NCBI GenBank assembly: GCA_016801845.1
Contig: CM028911.1
Location: 8,602,885-8,666,884 of the forward strand
Direction of reading: 5' to 3'
Source of the DNA: Polydactylus sextarius
Lineage: Eukaryota; Chordata; Actinopteri; Polynemidae
Length of the DNA: 64,000 bases
In this document: positions 23,869 to 37,320 of the stretch, piece by piece
How the letters are laid out: each line of letters opens with the position of its first letter
Numbering within the stretch: the stretch's first letter is position 1
Notes under the pieces: model-generated
Databases searched by the model: none
Seen by the model: only the letters and a program-made list of their open reading frames with translations
What the model was told of the DNA's origin: nothing
Program-made: the position numbers and the translations under genes

Positions 23869-26800
23869 GCACATAGCTCATTTTAGCACAGTCTACTTTG
23901 AGCAAGGTTACATGGCAGTATTTCTACTAGGGCAAAGGAGTGTAAGCATGAATGTTTTCAGCCAGTCAAGCCTAAATTTTTATAATCTGCAAAACCATCA
24001 TCATATATAAAATATGATGAAGTTTGTCTTCACAAAGAAATAATGGAGAGAGCAATAACAACCCACTGCCTAAAATAAATGCATTTATTCAGTAAATGTA
24101 ACAGTAGCTTAGATAGAAAATCAATTACAAGATTCTTTTATGCCATCTACTCAAATATTCATATCTCTCCCTGTACTCTCTTTCCCTTCGCATAGTAATG
24201 TCTTTACCTGTCAATCACTGGTCTCCTTGTCTGGCCTGGCCAGACTGAGGAATGTGGCTTCTTAATTGAATCATAGGAGTGATGACAGGGAAATAAGAGA
24301 ATGTAAGCAGCGACTTGACAGAGACAGAAATCTTCTGTATTCTGCCTGACTACCCTTGGCCCTCTCAGTGTTGGACAGGACAGGTCAAAATCAATATGCA
24401 AGAAGTAACTCTGCATCACCCACAGGGCGTCTCAGACTGGTTCACCACAGGTGTTTCATTTACAAATTAACTGGAAAGATTTCAATGACACAGTAAACAG
24501 TTTTACAACAGACTACTATTCTATGTGTGTGTGTGTGTATTCCTGATTTCCAAATAGTTCATCATGACTGTTGGTGCAATACAGTGCCACTGTGAACTAA
24601 TTCATAATGCCGGTGATTGATTAAAAAAAATAAAAAATGATTTATTCAGAAGCAGAATTTTCAGAAAACAGAGTCCAGGATAACAGCTTTTGACTTCTTT
24701 CAGCAATAGTGGATGGGAAATCTCAATTCATGGTGCATTAAATATAAGGCAACGAAGACTCATACATTTGCAATTTAACACATCAAGTCCAGTTTTCTGC
24801 AAAGTAAAATATTAAACCATGTGAAAGTATGAATACTAAGAATTCCGGCCTGGTTCAGCTGGGGGGCACACAAGGACAACACAACAGCCTGTGTTTTAAA
24901 ATGCAGTAACCTCCTGTGTTTTCTTACACCTAACCACCCCGTTTACTTTTAATGTAAAACACTTAGCCTCACTTTCCCTCAGAATAAATGTAAGCTACAT
25001 TACTACTCCTCTTGACCATAAATCATTTATAGATTAAATTTAGACCTCAGTTGTATGTCTGCTTGCTTAATAGGTCAGGATGATAAAATGCAAGGGGAAC
25101 TGCTATAATCAAGTGGCTTTCACTGGTATTGCTTTAGGAGAGATTTTGTGTTTGTGAAAGGTAAGAAACAAGGGGTTTGAGTGATTCCAAGCTAAGCTGT
25201 AGTTGCGGTGTAATGAGAATGGAGCTGTCTAAAATATTGTCTTTTTCTAGAATAGCAGGCTGAAAATTGCATAGCACAACATGGTTATAATGGGACACGT
25301 GGTACGTTGTTTTTTGTGCATAATTCATGGAGTCTTTTGCTACAAGAACGACAATGTGCCAATTAGAGTGTGGGCAAGCTCCAAAAACCAGTCTCCTGGT
25401 GAATTCATGAAATTTTAAACAGTTCTTATCTCACCAGTACCAGCGTCACCGATCGCAGTCCTTAACATTTCCACATCAAATAAATATTTACTGCTTAATA
25501 ATGTACTGCTGTGTTTCTGTAAGGTGAATGACATATCTCACTTTGTAACTAAGGAGGGAAAATACAGGTCACTCAGGACAGGTACTTGCTGTAGAAGCAG
25601 CTGCTTCAGTATGTCTATAAACTTAAACACAAATGAATTCTCTACTCTTGGACTTAGAGGAACTGAGGTGATTTGTTTTAGATTTTTTTTTTTTTTTTAC
25701 CCCAGAAAAAAAAAAGGCAAATCACATTCTACATCACATTCAACAAAATCCATTGCTTATTTGCAGTGAGCTGTTACAGCCCATTAACTCCTGTAAAATT
25801 ATAGGAATTTTATTGACTCATAATTTTCTTAAGACTTGTGAGCACTGAAAAAAAAAACCCAGTCCAGACTTCTGCAGAGATAAAATCTCAATAATAACTT
25901 CGGTAAATAATAACAAATTTAAGTTTGTCAGTACAGTTCATCAGGCATAGACAGTTTAACCTTGAACAGACAGCCATAAGTTTATGGCTTTTGCTAAATA
26001 TACAAAAATACTTTACTTTTCAATGTGTTTTAAGAGCCAGCAAATAGTTACTTAAGACAGCAATGTTTTTCAAAAACATATATTATACAAATATACAGCT
26101 CTGTCAGATAATCCATCCAACATGGTTTTTTATCGTCATTGTTCTTTTTCTGCGGGTAGGAACATCAGCTTTTATCATTATTTGCATCCATTAGCTGACA
26201 GACACATTTCAGTGTATCAGTGTTTTTTCATTATTGAAAAGCACACACTGATGCATGTATATCATTATCACTGTGCAACCGTCGCACAAGAGGCACATAA
26301 ATCTCGATCTCAGAGGGGTTGAGAAGATTACTAGTGGTCCTCGTGCAATGCGGGGGCTGGATTTGATTGCAGGGATGATAACAGATGCATAAAACTTCAA
26401 GAGAAATGTCCTGATGAAATACATTAACGAGAAGCTCTTGTTCAGCGTTTTGAGAGAAAAAGAGAGGAATTTACTTGTAGAAAATAAAGAAATATACCAT
26501 GGCTATGGCTGAGAAATGTTGTTTCAAAATTAACCTGTAAAGGAACACACCTAGAGTGGATAAATTATTAGAGATGACAGAGCACAGTTTGCTTTGGGCA
26601 CACAGAGTAAGTCATTAAGGATTTTAAGGAAATATTCTTTATCACACATACAACTAAATCCCTGCACACTCTCCTCAAGACCCTCACCTTGCCAACTCCA
26701 CCAGTGGTTAATGAGCTTCATATCCACCGAACCACTGCAATGGATTTGTTTATTGTGGTCTCTTGCTTGGGGCTACAAGGTCAGTAACACAATTGCACCA

Positions 26801-26959
26801 GAAAAGACTGATGATTGCCTTTCAAACCATGCTTCCGTTTCCCATGAGCCCATAGGCTCTGCAAAGAAAAACAAACAAAAACAACAACAAAACAAAATAA
26901 TCCCATAGGTTCGTTCTTTTTATAGTAAGTTGAAGGTGTGAGGATTCCTGGTGTAAGAG

Positions 26960-27195
26960 CCTAATTGAACACAATAACCGGATGAATGTTGACAGACATG
27001 ATCTATTATGGTGTAAAGACACAGCAGCAGTGTCCCACTTCAACGGATACATTCTTCGTCGGATGGATTCATCTGCCAAATACGTCACATGTTTGCAACT
27101 ATGCTGTCCCATTTTGACAGCTCCTTCAAACACGGCTGACAAATCCAGCCCACTTTTCTCTAAGGCTCCATAAGGGCCCTTCACAGCCATCTCTG
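26960..27195. promoter_or_regulatory. Possible conserved non-coding element
   Basis: A low-repeat block of balanced composition that is open on both strands for over 60 codons and has no homopolymers, unlike its AT-rich flanks. Neither frame resembles a known protein. The pattern fits a constrained non-coding element better than an exon, because no flanking splice sites are convincing. Confidence 0.22.
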
Positions 27196-30100
27196 TCCAA
27201 GAGATTCATTGCACACAGGTAATGATTAGACTGTGGATGTGCAGTTTAAGCTGGACTGAGTCCATATCGACCTAAAATGAGCAAAAATGAATATTATAAT
27301 AACTAATATTTTACCTGAAAAATGTAAAATTCAGAGAATGTTCCTTTTTTATCTGGCGCTGGTGGCAAACTGTTGTTAGGGACAACTTAAATTTAAACAA
27401 CATAAAAAGTAAATGCTCAACACGCCAGACTGTCTCATTTGAGTGTGGCCAACATAGACTACAGTCAATGGTTGTCATTGGGCAGAACTTTGTTGACTTG
27501 GTCCTCTAAAGGATATAGTCCTTGAAATGGGACACAACTACTATTGTTGATATGTAATTGATTGCATGTTGAATGAAATGTTGATGATAGCATCCCTAGG
27601 TACTGATGATCCATGGGTACAAAAAAGAAAAAAAAAACTGTCATAGATCCAAACATTCAAATTTGATGGAACATGTCAAAAAAAACAAAAAAAAACAACA
27701 AAAAAAAAACCTTACAATGTTGAGGAATTGGATTGAATCTAAATTTAATCAGTCCACGTCCTATCCTTCCACCAAGGTTGCTGCAAAAACAGCTCAGTAC
27801 TTTTTGTATGCTTAGAAAATAGAACAAAACACAAACAACAGAAACATGAGAAAATATAACCTCAGTGCTGAAGGTAATGATTTCCATCAGCATATGTCTG
27901 AATGCTCAACCTCTCTGTTAGTATGACCACTCATCTTGGGCAGATTTGCTTTAAACTAGCGTTGACGTTTAGCGAGGATGTAGTGGAGTCTTTTAATTGT
28001 TGACAGTCTGCTCAATCTTTTTCCCTCTAATGGAGGAAATGTGCCACAGTGCATGCATTACGCTATCTATTGTAGACTCCTAATGCGCCATGATTAGCAC
28101 ACATTTGTCCCATCAATTCTTGAATGTCAATAAAAAAGCACTGAAATGAGGAGACATGTAGAGCTGCACAGTTAACAGAAAATTGTTGTTGTTGTTTTCT
28201 TTAGGACTACCATGCCAACAAATCCTTTGTACACATTTACTGAAACCTTTGTGCATATATAGGGTATTGAAACTTCTTCTGCCGTTTGTGTTTCTGGATA
28301 CAATTACAAAGACGCAAATTCAGAATTCACACAGCCTCGGTCTGAATACCCTCGGCACCAGAGCGTGTGACTTATCTTTTTCTTTAGTTTGCAGCAGAGA
28401 GAATCATATTTCTGTAACAGCGAGGGACCCTGGAGAATAATGAGGCAAATAGTTTTTAAAGGCAACGATACTCTTAAATATTTACCCATCAGGTACAGAG
28501 TGTTAGAATAACAAGTGCAAGTGCAAGTGTAAGACAGAATTCGCACATGCATTTCACAATTCAGACTGATAATAAACTTTATGTAAATCAGAAAGAAATT
28601 TACTTCAGGGTGTAATAGTGTTGCTCTCCAAACTCTTATTTTATATCATAAAATTATAAATGACTGTACCACTGTTGTGGGTTATAAACCAGCACACCTG
28701 GACACTGGTGACAGTAATAAAGAATTAACGGTAATATTTAACATCACAGCGCAATGTTAATACATTACATTGTGACAAAATGTAAGCACATGCAAAGCTG
28801 ACCCAGCTTTTCTATTATTCATATAAAGCTCAATCCAATTCATTGAGCTGTATTCAGTTTCAGTAAAAATATACCAAAGGAACAAGATCTAAAAAAAATT
28901 TTAAATAATAAAAATAATAATAAAACCAAAAAACACCATTTTTGTTTAAAATGCATATTTTGTTGATGCTGGAGGCAGGTTGTCCTCTTCAGTCTAGTTC
29001 CAGACTGATGTCTGATGTAACAGAACAATTTAAAATATAATGTAGATGTAGGTTATATTTTACTTTTAAAACACTTGACATATTCAAATATGTTCACATC
29101 ACAATAGCTCCAATAAGAAAATGTAAGTAGCATATGGTGATTCAATATAAGAATAAATCCCATATGAGACATTTCTAATGACAAGTTTCAGTACTTGTGG
29201 GCTGGACTGGACATACGATGACCCTTTCACATACCAACTGTACAGTAAGTGTGTGTGAACATCTTGGATGAGCCTACTAAAATATTCCTCAGCTCTGAGA
29301 GAACTGAGGAATAAGCACCAAGGGGACATGCTCACTTCAAAGACGGCACTTTCTTCGCAACTAAAGAATCTTTTGAAATATCTAGACTACATTTAGAGAA
29401 GAAGTGCTGCACTATTTCAGCGAGGGACCAGAACTTCACAGGCTAATCAATCTTTCATTTTTACTTGTTTGCAATAGCTTTGAGGCTGCTTTAACATTTC
29501 ACATAATAACAATTCCAAAATGACGGAAATAAATGAACAGGTTTATTGTGGTGGAGTAGCTCCTGAATGCTTCCATTATTGCCAACAGAAGTACAGTATC
29601 TGACTGTGAGAAAAGATATGTATGTGGATATTGGAGCCTTATCCATGTATTATAAGTCACAAGAGCAAGCAGACAATAATCAAACTAGTTTTGTACTGCC
29701 CAAGGCAATTATCTTCCACACTTACAAATCAACAAAGCACATAATGACTTAAAGTCCATTAAGAAATTCATATAAAATTGAATTTAAATGTAGGGAGTGT
29801 TATTATAGGTCAAGCCAGGTTTTGTATAGTGAGTGGACTTTTTATAGTGAGTGGACTTATTAGTTGGTGAGAGCCTGGCTGATAGAATTTGTGTCTGTAT
29901 AAAATTCTATGACTGAAGTTGAAAAGCAGCGACTGCACCTTCTGCACCACACTGAGGTGGCTGAGCTGTTTTCAAATTATTTTAAATTATTTTTTTATTA
30001 TTATAAAAGGCAGATCAGCACAATGCTGAGGTGATTTAAATATATTGTTATAAATAGTTTCATAATTAAGCAAAAATATATCTGAATAACGCTGATTCCT

Positions 30101-32272
30101 GAGGAAAGTCATCACAGCTGGCTGTTCCATGGAAACAAGATTTTTTTTAAATTGAAGAGAATGTTGTGCAACAATGGTCTCTTGTTATTGGACTTGATTT
30201 AGAGAAACTTTACAGTGCAATGCATCAGAGAAAAGAAGAGAGAAGATCAATAATATAACATAGCGCACAGTAGAAATGAAACAAAAGCAGGAGAAAAGAA
30301 GAGGGAATATAATTCAAAGTATAATTCAATAATAAACTACAGATTTATATGGGTGAAAACTTTTCCAACCACACCCTGATCTAGGATGCTAGGGTGAAGC
30401 ACAAATTTAAAAAAAAATTAAATAAAAAAGTGATTTTTTTACAGTTGTTATTTATTATAATTATAGTATTAATAGTAGTAGTAGTAGTCGTAGTATAGTT
30501 GTCTAGTATTTTTTGCATCACCAAACAAGCAAAATAAAACATAAATCTTTTACATACGTGCTGTCTTTAATTAAGGACTGCTTCCATACATTTTAACATT
30601 TAAGTAAATAATTCAGTCAGTCATTCAGAATGAAGGAGTCATGTCTATCTTTTGTCAGTCATGAAGCTGTCACTTCAAAGTGTTTGAAGAGAAAAAAAAT
30701 GAGAGATGACATACTGCTTCAAATGGCTCCCCAACCTTTCCCATCACTTCATTTCTACGTGTAACTCACTGTTAGTGTGTAAGAGTGGTACATGGGTGCA
30801 GGGGCGGGATCTGCTTTCTGACACACAGATGAATGGCCACATGTCGGATAGTGTACACATGCCATGTGTTTCATTGTGGTCTTTGTTGGTTAACCGATAT
30901 AAGTTAGTGCCGGAGAATTTCTGCTCTATAATAAAACATTTCAGTGATAAATGGGCTTCCTTTAATGGGTTGTACATGGAATGTGGTGTTGTACTTTTGC
31001 TAATAAATAATAAAGCAGCCTATGTTCCAGGCTTTAAATGCAAATATAAAAGATCTGTGTCTACATTGTGTGTATACGCATACATACTTACATTTACAAA
31101 CACTCATTAAAATATAGAATATGCGTGCACTATATACACTATGTGGGTACAGCAATCATTAAAATAATAATTTATCAGAAATACCATGATAAGTTTCAAC
31201 CTTAGTCTTTTAAATGGACCACATACAATTTACACTACAACATATTTGATCAAAATGTATTTCTAAAATATATAAAACAAAGTGCAACTTCAGCTGAGGC
31301 TTTACACACATACAGAGTTAACTATGAGATTAATAGTAGGATTAAATGTATATTATGTAGGTCTAAACAATAAAAACAAAAATAATTATTTTCAGACTTA
31401 ACAAAAAACACCATCCTTTATACTGTAGAATAACAGCAGAGACAGGAAGTAGCCACATTTTGACAGGCACATCTGCTACCTACAACAGCACGTTACCACT
31501 TTTGGCAGGTGAGGATCTGCATCTGTGAACACATGGGATGCAACTGTGTCGTAGATTTACGGAGCAACACTGTCTTCACCTATTGTACAATGCAAAGTAA
31601 ACAGAGAGATAATATTTTCCTCTACTGAATAACATAATTTTGAACCACTGCCAATTTAAAAACATGAAAATAGGACATCGACACATTTGAGTTCAAATAT
31701 TATTGAAAAAGATTAAAGACTGAATGGTTTATATAGCATCTTAGCTTGTTTACAGCTGAAAGAAGTTCTTAGGTTGAGACAACCTAACCTGGATCTCGGC
31801 ATGGAGAGTGTAATTCGACAGTGTGTATATGCGTGTTTCGGTGGTTTGTGTGGGTGACAGAGTTGAAGTCTTGGCACTAAGGGCCGCTTAATGTGGCTCC
31901 CTGATGGTTCTCTGATGAGGATGATGATTGAAAATTTCAATGTTAATCAGGTGAGGGTATTTGTATATATATTTTGCCTCTGAATACACTGTTCCCTGTA
32001 TGAACTGTGTAAAGAAGCACCTGGAGTCCTAAAACAACCTCTACGGCTCAATAAAAAAAAAACTTCCCAATAAAACGTTTAACGTAGATGCCAACCATTG
32101 CCACTCAAATTGTAATTCCATAATGCCCACAAGAGTGATCGCGTCTCCAGTAATTAAGTGTGTTTCGGTGTGATAGCTAGCCTGGACCCTCTCAGCATGC
32201 ACACAGCTGTTCCTGTGTTGGTCGCTGAGGATTACTAAATGAAGTGTATACACCCACTCGGACATGGAACTG

Positions 32273-32290
32273 GTGTTGTCATGGTGACAG
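32273..32290. promoter_or_regulatory. Candidate RFX X-box
   Basis: The word tgttgtcatggtgacag is a near-palindrome close to the X-box consensus GTTRCCATGGYAAC bound by RFX factors. It sits in a low-repeat block (about 32200-32340). A single site can arise by chance. Confidence 0.3.
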
Positions 32291-34439
32291 AGTGTGCAGA
32301 GTGATCCCCTAATGCTTGTTGAAGCTTTGGTCTGAGAGTGGAGGCTTTTTGCAGATCTGGAATCATCTGCCTCATGCCGAGCAGATACAGTTGTTAGTGT
32401 ATTAATATTCGCTTTCTTTAAAAATGGATTAAGGGTGTCTGAGTGATTATTCATATGCATGGTTTTCAAAGAGCTTCTTCATTGTGAGTGTCACTGATAT
32501 CCTGTCACACTTAAACAGGCTAAGGGGTAAGGAGCATGAGAGGAGCGGTTACAACGGATGATGACAGAGCATCATGCACACATGCAATATCACAGAAATG
32601 TTTTTGCTGATTGTGACCGATGATTATTTAATACAAGAGCTCATACAAGCCTAGAATAGCTAAAACCTGATCATGTTTTTTAAATATATCTTTCTGTATA
32701 TTAAATAATTAAATCACATTTGATATGCAGGGTCCTGAATATCATGTTTTCAGTGTGAGAGCAGGTGAACCATTTCATGTCTCAGCAGCATGATATTTTT
32801 ACTGATCAGTGCTTCTTCATACTGTCAGTCATCACAGATGCCAGAAAGTTACAGTGAGATGTTTAAATCTTAAATCTTGGCATGCACAAACAGTGCACCT
32901 GCATACGAGATCTCACATCCATATCCTGTAGGTAAGAAGTGCAGTACAATACAGTCCACACTGATTTCAAATGTCAAGAAGCTCTTCGAGTGAAATAAAA
33001 AATCACTTAATTAAAAAGCTCTCTCTGCCTGCTGACATGCATTTTTACTATTTTACTGTACTGAACAGAAGGTTAGTGTGGGTGTGGGTATGCACGTGTG
33101 TATGTGTGACTGAGTATGCATTGGCCCCATACTGAAGGACAAGAACATTAGGGTTGTGATGATTGTTTTGTTGTACACATGCTGTAAGAATGGCTCTGGT
33201 GGTGTCTACAGGGACAGGCCCAGAGTAAAGACAGGGAGAAAGTCATTGAGCAGCACTGCCAGCTGTTTCCACTGCTCTGGGCTTTCTATAACATTCCTCT
33301 AAGCTTGAATGAGCTGCCAGGTGACACTGCTCTCAATGGAGCTGGCTGGTTCTCCCGCTTACTCTTTTACCAGTTTTTCAGAGCATTTCCTGAATGTTCT
33401 GAGTAAAGTGTAAATGTAGGAGCAGTTTTACCATTTTAAATACCAAGACAACATAATATGATATTCAGCAATGTGTACAGGTATTAAGTAAACATAGTAG
33501 CCTACATGATGCCATATGAACATTAGACCAACCTGGTTGAAATAATGAATATGAAACAAAATAAGTCTGCATGCCAGTTTTAGAGGAAAAATGATTGCTT
33601 GTGCGCACATACACACATGCCCACCCCCTATACGCAGTATATGACATTATGAGAGAATAGAAGAATGGGTGGAAAGAAGTTGTAGGCCATTTCAGCTAAA
33701 CTGTCACATAAAGTACAACCCACAGCATCTAACTTACTCTGTGTCAGCAGGTCTCATTTGGTTGTCATGTCTCTGCAGGCATGACATGGCTATGTATGTG
33801 GTGATGAAGCCCAGAAGCAGCATGAAGTGACATTGTTGTGTGTGAGGACACAGACATGCTGCGCATTCACATTGTGAGGAAAACACAATTTTGAATTTTC
33901 TTGTTCAAAATGGAAAACGCTGGTCCAAAAGGGAATGGGGCTGACAAACTCCAGACAGGTTAAAGATGACTAAATCTGAAATTAAACACTAGATGTAATC
34001 TTTAGCCACTTACAGTAGTGACCTTTTATATGTATTATTGCTATTTACTTTCTGGGTCCCTTGCGAAATGGTGCCCTGTTATGGCAGAGGTTTAAAAGCA
34101 ACCTACTTTTAAGGTTCTGTTTAGTTTGTATTAAATGTAAAAAAAAACAAACCTAATACAGCTTCAGTGTAGCCTTTCATCTCTGCCACTGAATACGACA
34201 CTGTGATGTTGTTACTCGACTTCAACTGCATCTCATCATTCCTCTGATTAGGGCACCAAATAGCCAGGGCAGTACATCATAATTCTTCAGGGGTCTGCGC
34301 AAGTAGGTCCTTGAGCTGGTGAGTTGAGCTTCATGAATCTTTCAAAATGTCAGTAAGGTTTGCACACACACACACTCATACACACACGCACACACAGTTG
34401 CACACATTGATACACATGGTTATGGAAGCACAGCTGCGG

Positions 34440-34630
34440 GGAGACTGACAGTGATGTGGCCTTCACAGATGCTATTACACATCATTTCAATTAAGACATA
34501 TGCGCCCAATGTGGATTTGATGGAGAAAGACACTGCGGGTGGAGAGATTAAACACACTCTCATTCCAGCAACATGTGCCACACGCTCTCCAAATTATCCT
34601 AATGACAGTAATTACAAAGGCATATTCAAG
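34440..34630. promoter_or_regulatory. Possible conserved non-coding element
   Basis: A low-repeat segment directly after the CA repeats, with TCAATTAAG, ATTATCCTAATGACAGTAATTAC and other homeodomain-like words. It is open in one plus frame but lacks an exon structure. The call rests on composition only. Confidence 0.22.
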
Positions 34631-36599
34631 TCTGTGTTTGGGTAAGTAAGGGGTAGGAAATGGGAATAAATAGTATGGTGTGGCACTACTGTATGTCACC
34701 CTTACCAAAAGACACAGGGTTAGTGAACAATCAGGCTGTGAGTTTTGTTAATTTCCTACAGATTTTACTCTAATCCTGATAATTCAGTTAATAATGCAAA
34801 CAGTTTTACATGATGTTCAGTATTGTGCTGATTAGTACACTTAGCATGTTCATGCTTAGGATGTTTGCTTTTCAAAACCAACAGTCGATGAATTGTTTGC
34901 TAACTGGCTGCAATAAAAGATAATAATTATGACAACAACAGACAACTGAGCAGCAATAACCAGAGAATAAAAGCCTATGTTAAAAAATAACGTATTATTT
35001 TCTATAAATCATTTTAATACTGAAAACATCTGTAAGACAAATTACGAATACAACAACAGATGTTTTATACAGTATGACTCATTTCAGTAGTGTGCTTTTT
35101 AAAAATGTTTTCCTTTAATAAACACTGAAGACATTAGTTAACTTATAGAAGGTAAGGTAGTTTATTTACAACTATAAAATGGAGCTGACAATTATAAAAA
35201 TAATACACCAGCTTGAGCTGTCTATTGTGTTTTCAATGCGTTGACTTCTTTGCTCCCAATTGTGCCTGAAAGACTTGGAAAAGTGCGATGTTTTCTATAG
35301 TAGCCTCAAGCAAATAAATATTTTTGTTAATCAGATAATAACTTTTGACATTCTCTGTTCATTCAAATGAGTGATGAACTCTACAGTCTTGGCCCTGAAG
35401 CCCAGAGAAGGACGCCATTTCTTTGGTTATTATTTCTCTTATTTTTGGAGTTCAAAGTAATATGATAATGCCACGAGGCTTTGAAAATCTTGTTACTACA
35501 TATAAAAAGAAAAAAAAGTCAGACAGTTGCTAACATGCTGACATTCACAAGGCTGCAATAAGAAAAAACTGCAGGGGGCTGCATCATCTCATGCTGAAAG
35601 AGCTGCTATCTCCCTGGGGCCGGACTGAGGCCTGTCTTCATGTGAATGTGAAATGGTTATTTAATCTGGCCATATTCCGGAAAGTACTTGTACATTTTCT
35701 CTGTATAAATAACAATGCTTTTTATACTTGTTAGTTTTTCGTGAATCGGCAGAGAAAGGAGAGGGACATGGGAGAGGGCTCTCTTTTAAAAGATGTGCTT
35801 TTATTTTATAGATTAAATCAAGTTGAACATAGATTTTCAGACAATCAAAATCCATGCAGGTCCCTGTGTTCGGTGAAACAAGACTTCACAATAATAGTTA
35901 AATGTATAAAATGGAAGTAGTGGGCAGTGACCTTCAGGAGCAACTTTTGAGCCGAGGTGGTTAGCACTTTTCTCCATTTCCTGCACTCTGTCTGACAGGA
36001 ACGAGAGATGCTTAAGTTCCTCATAGCTCAAAGCTCCACCAAATAGACAGCCCACTTATGAACTCCTTTCACATCCAGGGTGCCACTCATTACTCATGTA
36101 TTCAAAGCCGCTGCAGTTTAATTACAAGTCTAATCACAACAAACTATCTCCTTCACTACTGAACCAGCTGTGGGCCTGAGGGATTCAATGCAGCTAATCA
36201 GTTCCATGTTTGTTGTTTTCTTTGGGATTACAACTGCAAGCAACACAACATTTTATTCTATGTATGATCAAATATTGACTAACGATATCATAACACGTTA
36301 GAAGAAGCAAAATCATTTTCTATGTAGTCGCCAGAGAGCATTGGGCAGTTTACTGGAAAATAGCAAAAGCCAGACAAAGCCAAGGCAACACTAGAACAAC
36401 AACATCAGCAAACAACATGCAAAAGCAGCATTTACATTATTCTTTTATCTGCGAAAGTATGACCTCCCAGAAATGACTGAAGAATGACTACAGCAGTCCT
36501 ATTTTTCTACTACTACAGCCAGTGGAACTGGGGTATGGCCCCATTACCACTCTATCTGAGAGGGCCACCAGAGCAGGCTCTTATCTGTGCTTGTTTCAG

Positions 36600-36672
36600 G
36601 TACCTCCACTGGAGAAGCTGTGACAAGAGCCCATCCAGCCAGTGGGGTCTCACAGGACCTAGGTCCTGAAAG
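36600..36672 (+). other. Exon-like segment (unconfirmed)
   Basis: The acceptor ttatctgtgcttgtttcag is followed by 73 bp and a GTACTC donor after GAAAG. A frame entering in phase 1 reads TSTGEAVTRAHPASGVSQDL then GPE and leaves in phase 2. A second frame is open as far as a stop inside the segment. I recognise no domain. The acceptor is good and the donor only fair. Confidence 0.22.
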
Positions 36673-37206
36673 GTACTCTCTTCTGTGCACTCACACACAT
36701 ACAAAGACAGGAGCATCAAAACTTACCCAGAGTGAGGTAACACTGACAACTTCTGTGAGAGAGCTCCATCGAAATAAATAGAGGTCATTCTCACACTCCT
36801 GTCTTCTCTCACCCCCCTCCAAAAACCCACAGAGACAGTTTCGGGGCCCCATGTGGATGAAGAAGAACTACGACCAAATTCCTCCAGGGAGAAAGACTCA
36901 ACAAAAAGAATGCACCTACCTAGCAGTGGTACACCTGCCACATGATACTTCAAAGGACAGAGAACACACATACACACTCTACTGAGGGCCTGCTTGTGCA
37001 ACAACCACAAGGTATAAGAAACATGATCTTATGGGAATACATTACTCACAGTATAACACACAGCCACATGGCGCAGCCCAGATCAAACATGCAGGAAAAC
37101 AGTTGAAGTTACCTCACAGTGAGAACACGTGCGCTGGCTGCTGATGCATTGGATTGATGGTATAGTAAAATCTCATTTGGTGCCTTGTTGGAACCAAGCC
37201 CAGTGC

Positions 37207-37320
37207 TGTCTCTCTTTCCGTTCTTCTTCCTTTTTGTCTTTTTCTCTTTCCTTCTTTCTCTGTCTCCATCTTTCCTTCCTTGCAACTCTTCTAGTATCTC
37301 CCTGTCTATCTGTCTCTCAC
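37207..37320 (+). repeat. Polypyrimidine-rich tract
   Basis: Over about 114 bases the plus strand is dominated by C and T (tctctttcc, cttcttcc and ttcctttc words) with few purines. Long oligopyrimidine tracts can form triplex (H-DNA). It is not a clean microsatellite. Confidence 0.7.

Larger units (their letters stand above)
23869..36599. other. Intronic, simple repeats and a few possible regulatory blocks
   Basis: No gene recognised. Contents include (TG)n at 24524-24538, a poly(T)/poly(A) snap-back pair (25683-25698 and 25706-25715), an A-rich stretch (27678-27710), an 18-bp tandem doublet (29825-29858), a TAG/GTA run (about 30473-30495) and CA repeats (34362-34396). The long frames at 30706-31110 (plus) and 32041-32469 (minus) show no domain and no splice context. 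Confidence 0.55.

Noticed and set aside
26702..26740. Minus-strand acceptor-donor pair enclosing about 47 bp
   Set aside because: Only a short open frame that does not match the expected upstream macro-domain segment.
32041..32469. 142-codon minus-strand frame
   Set aside because: No homology recognised, and the composition looks like translated non-coding DNA.
35837..36055. Minus-strand frame with a helix-like stretch (YEELKHLSFLSDRVQEMEKS)
   Set aside because: Looks protein-like, but no acceptor or donor borders it and no family is recognised.
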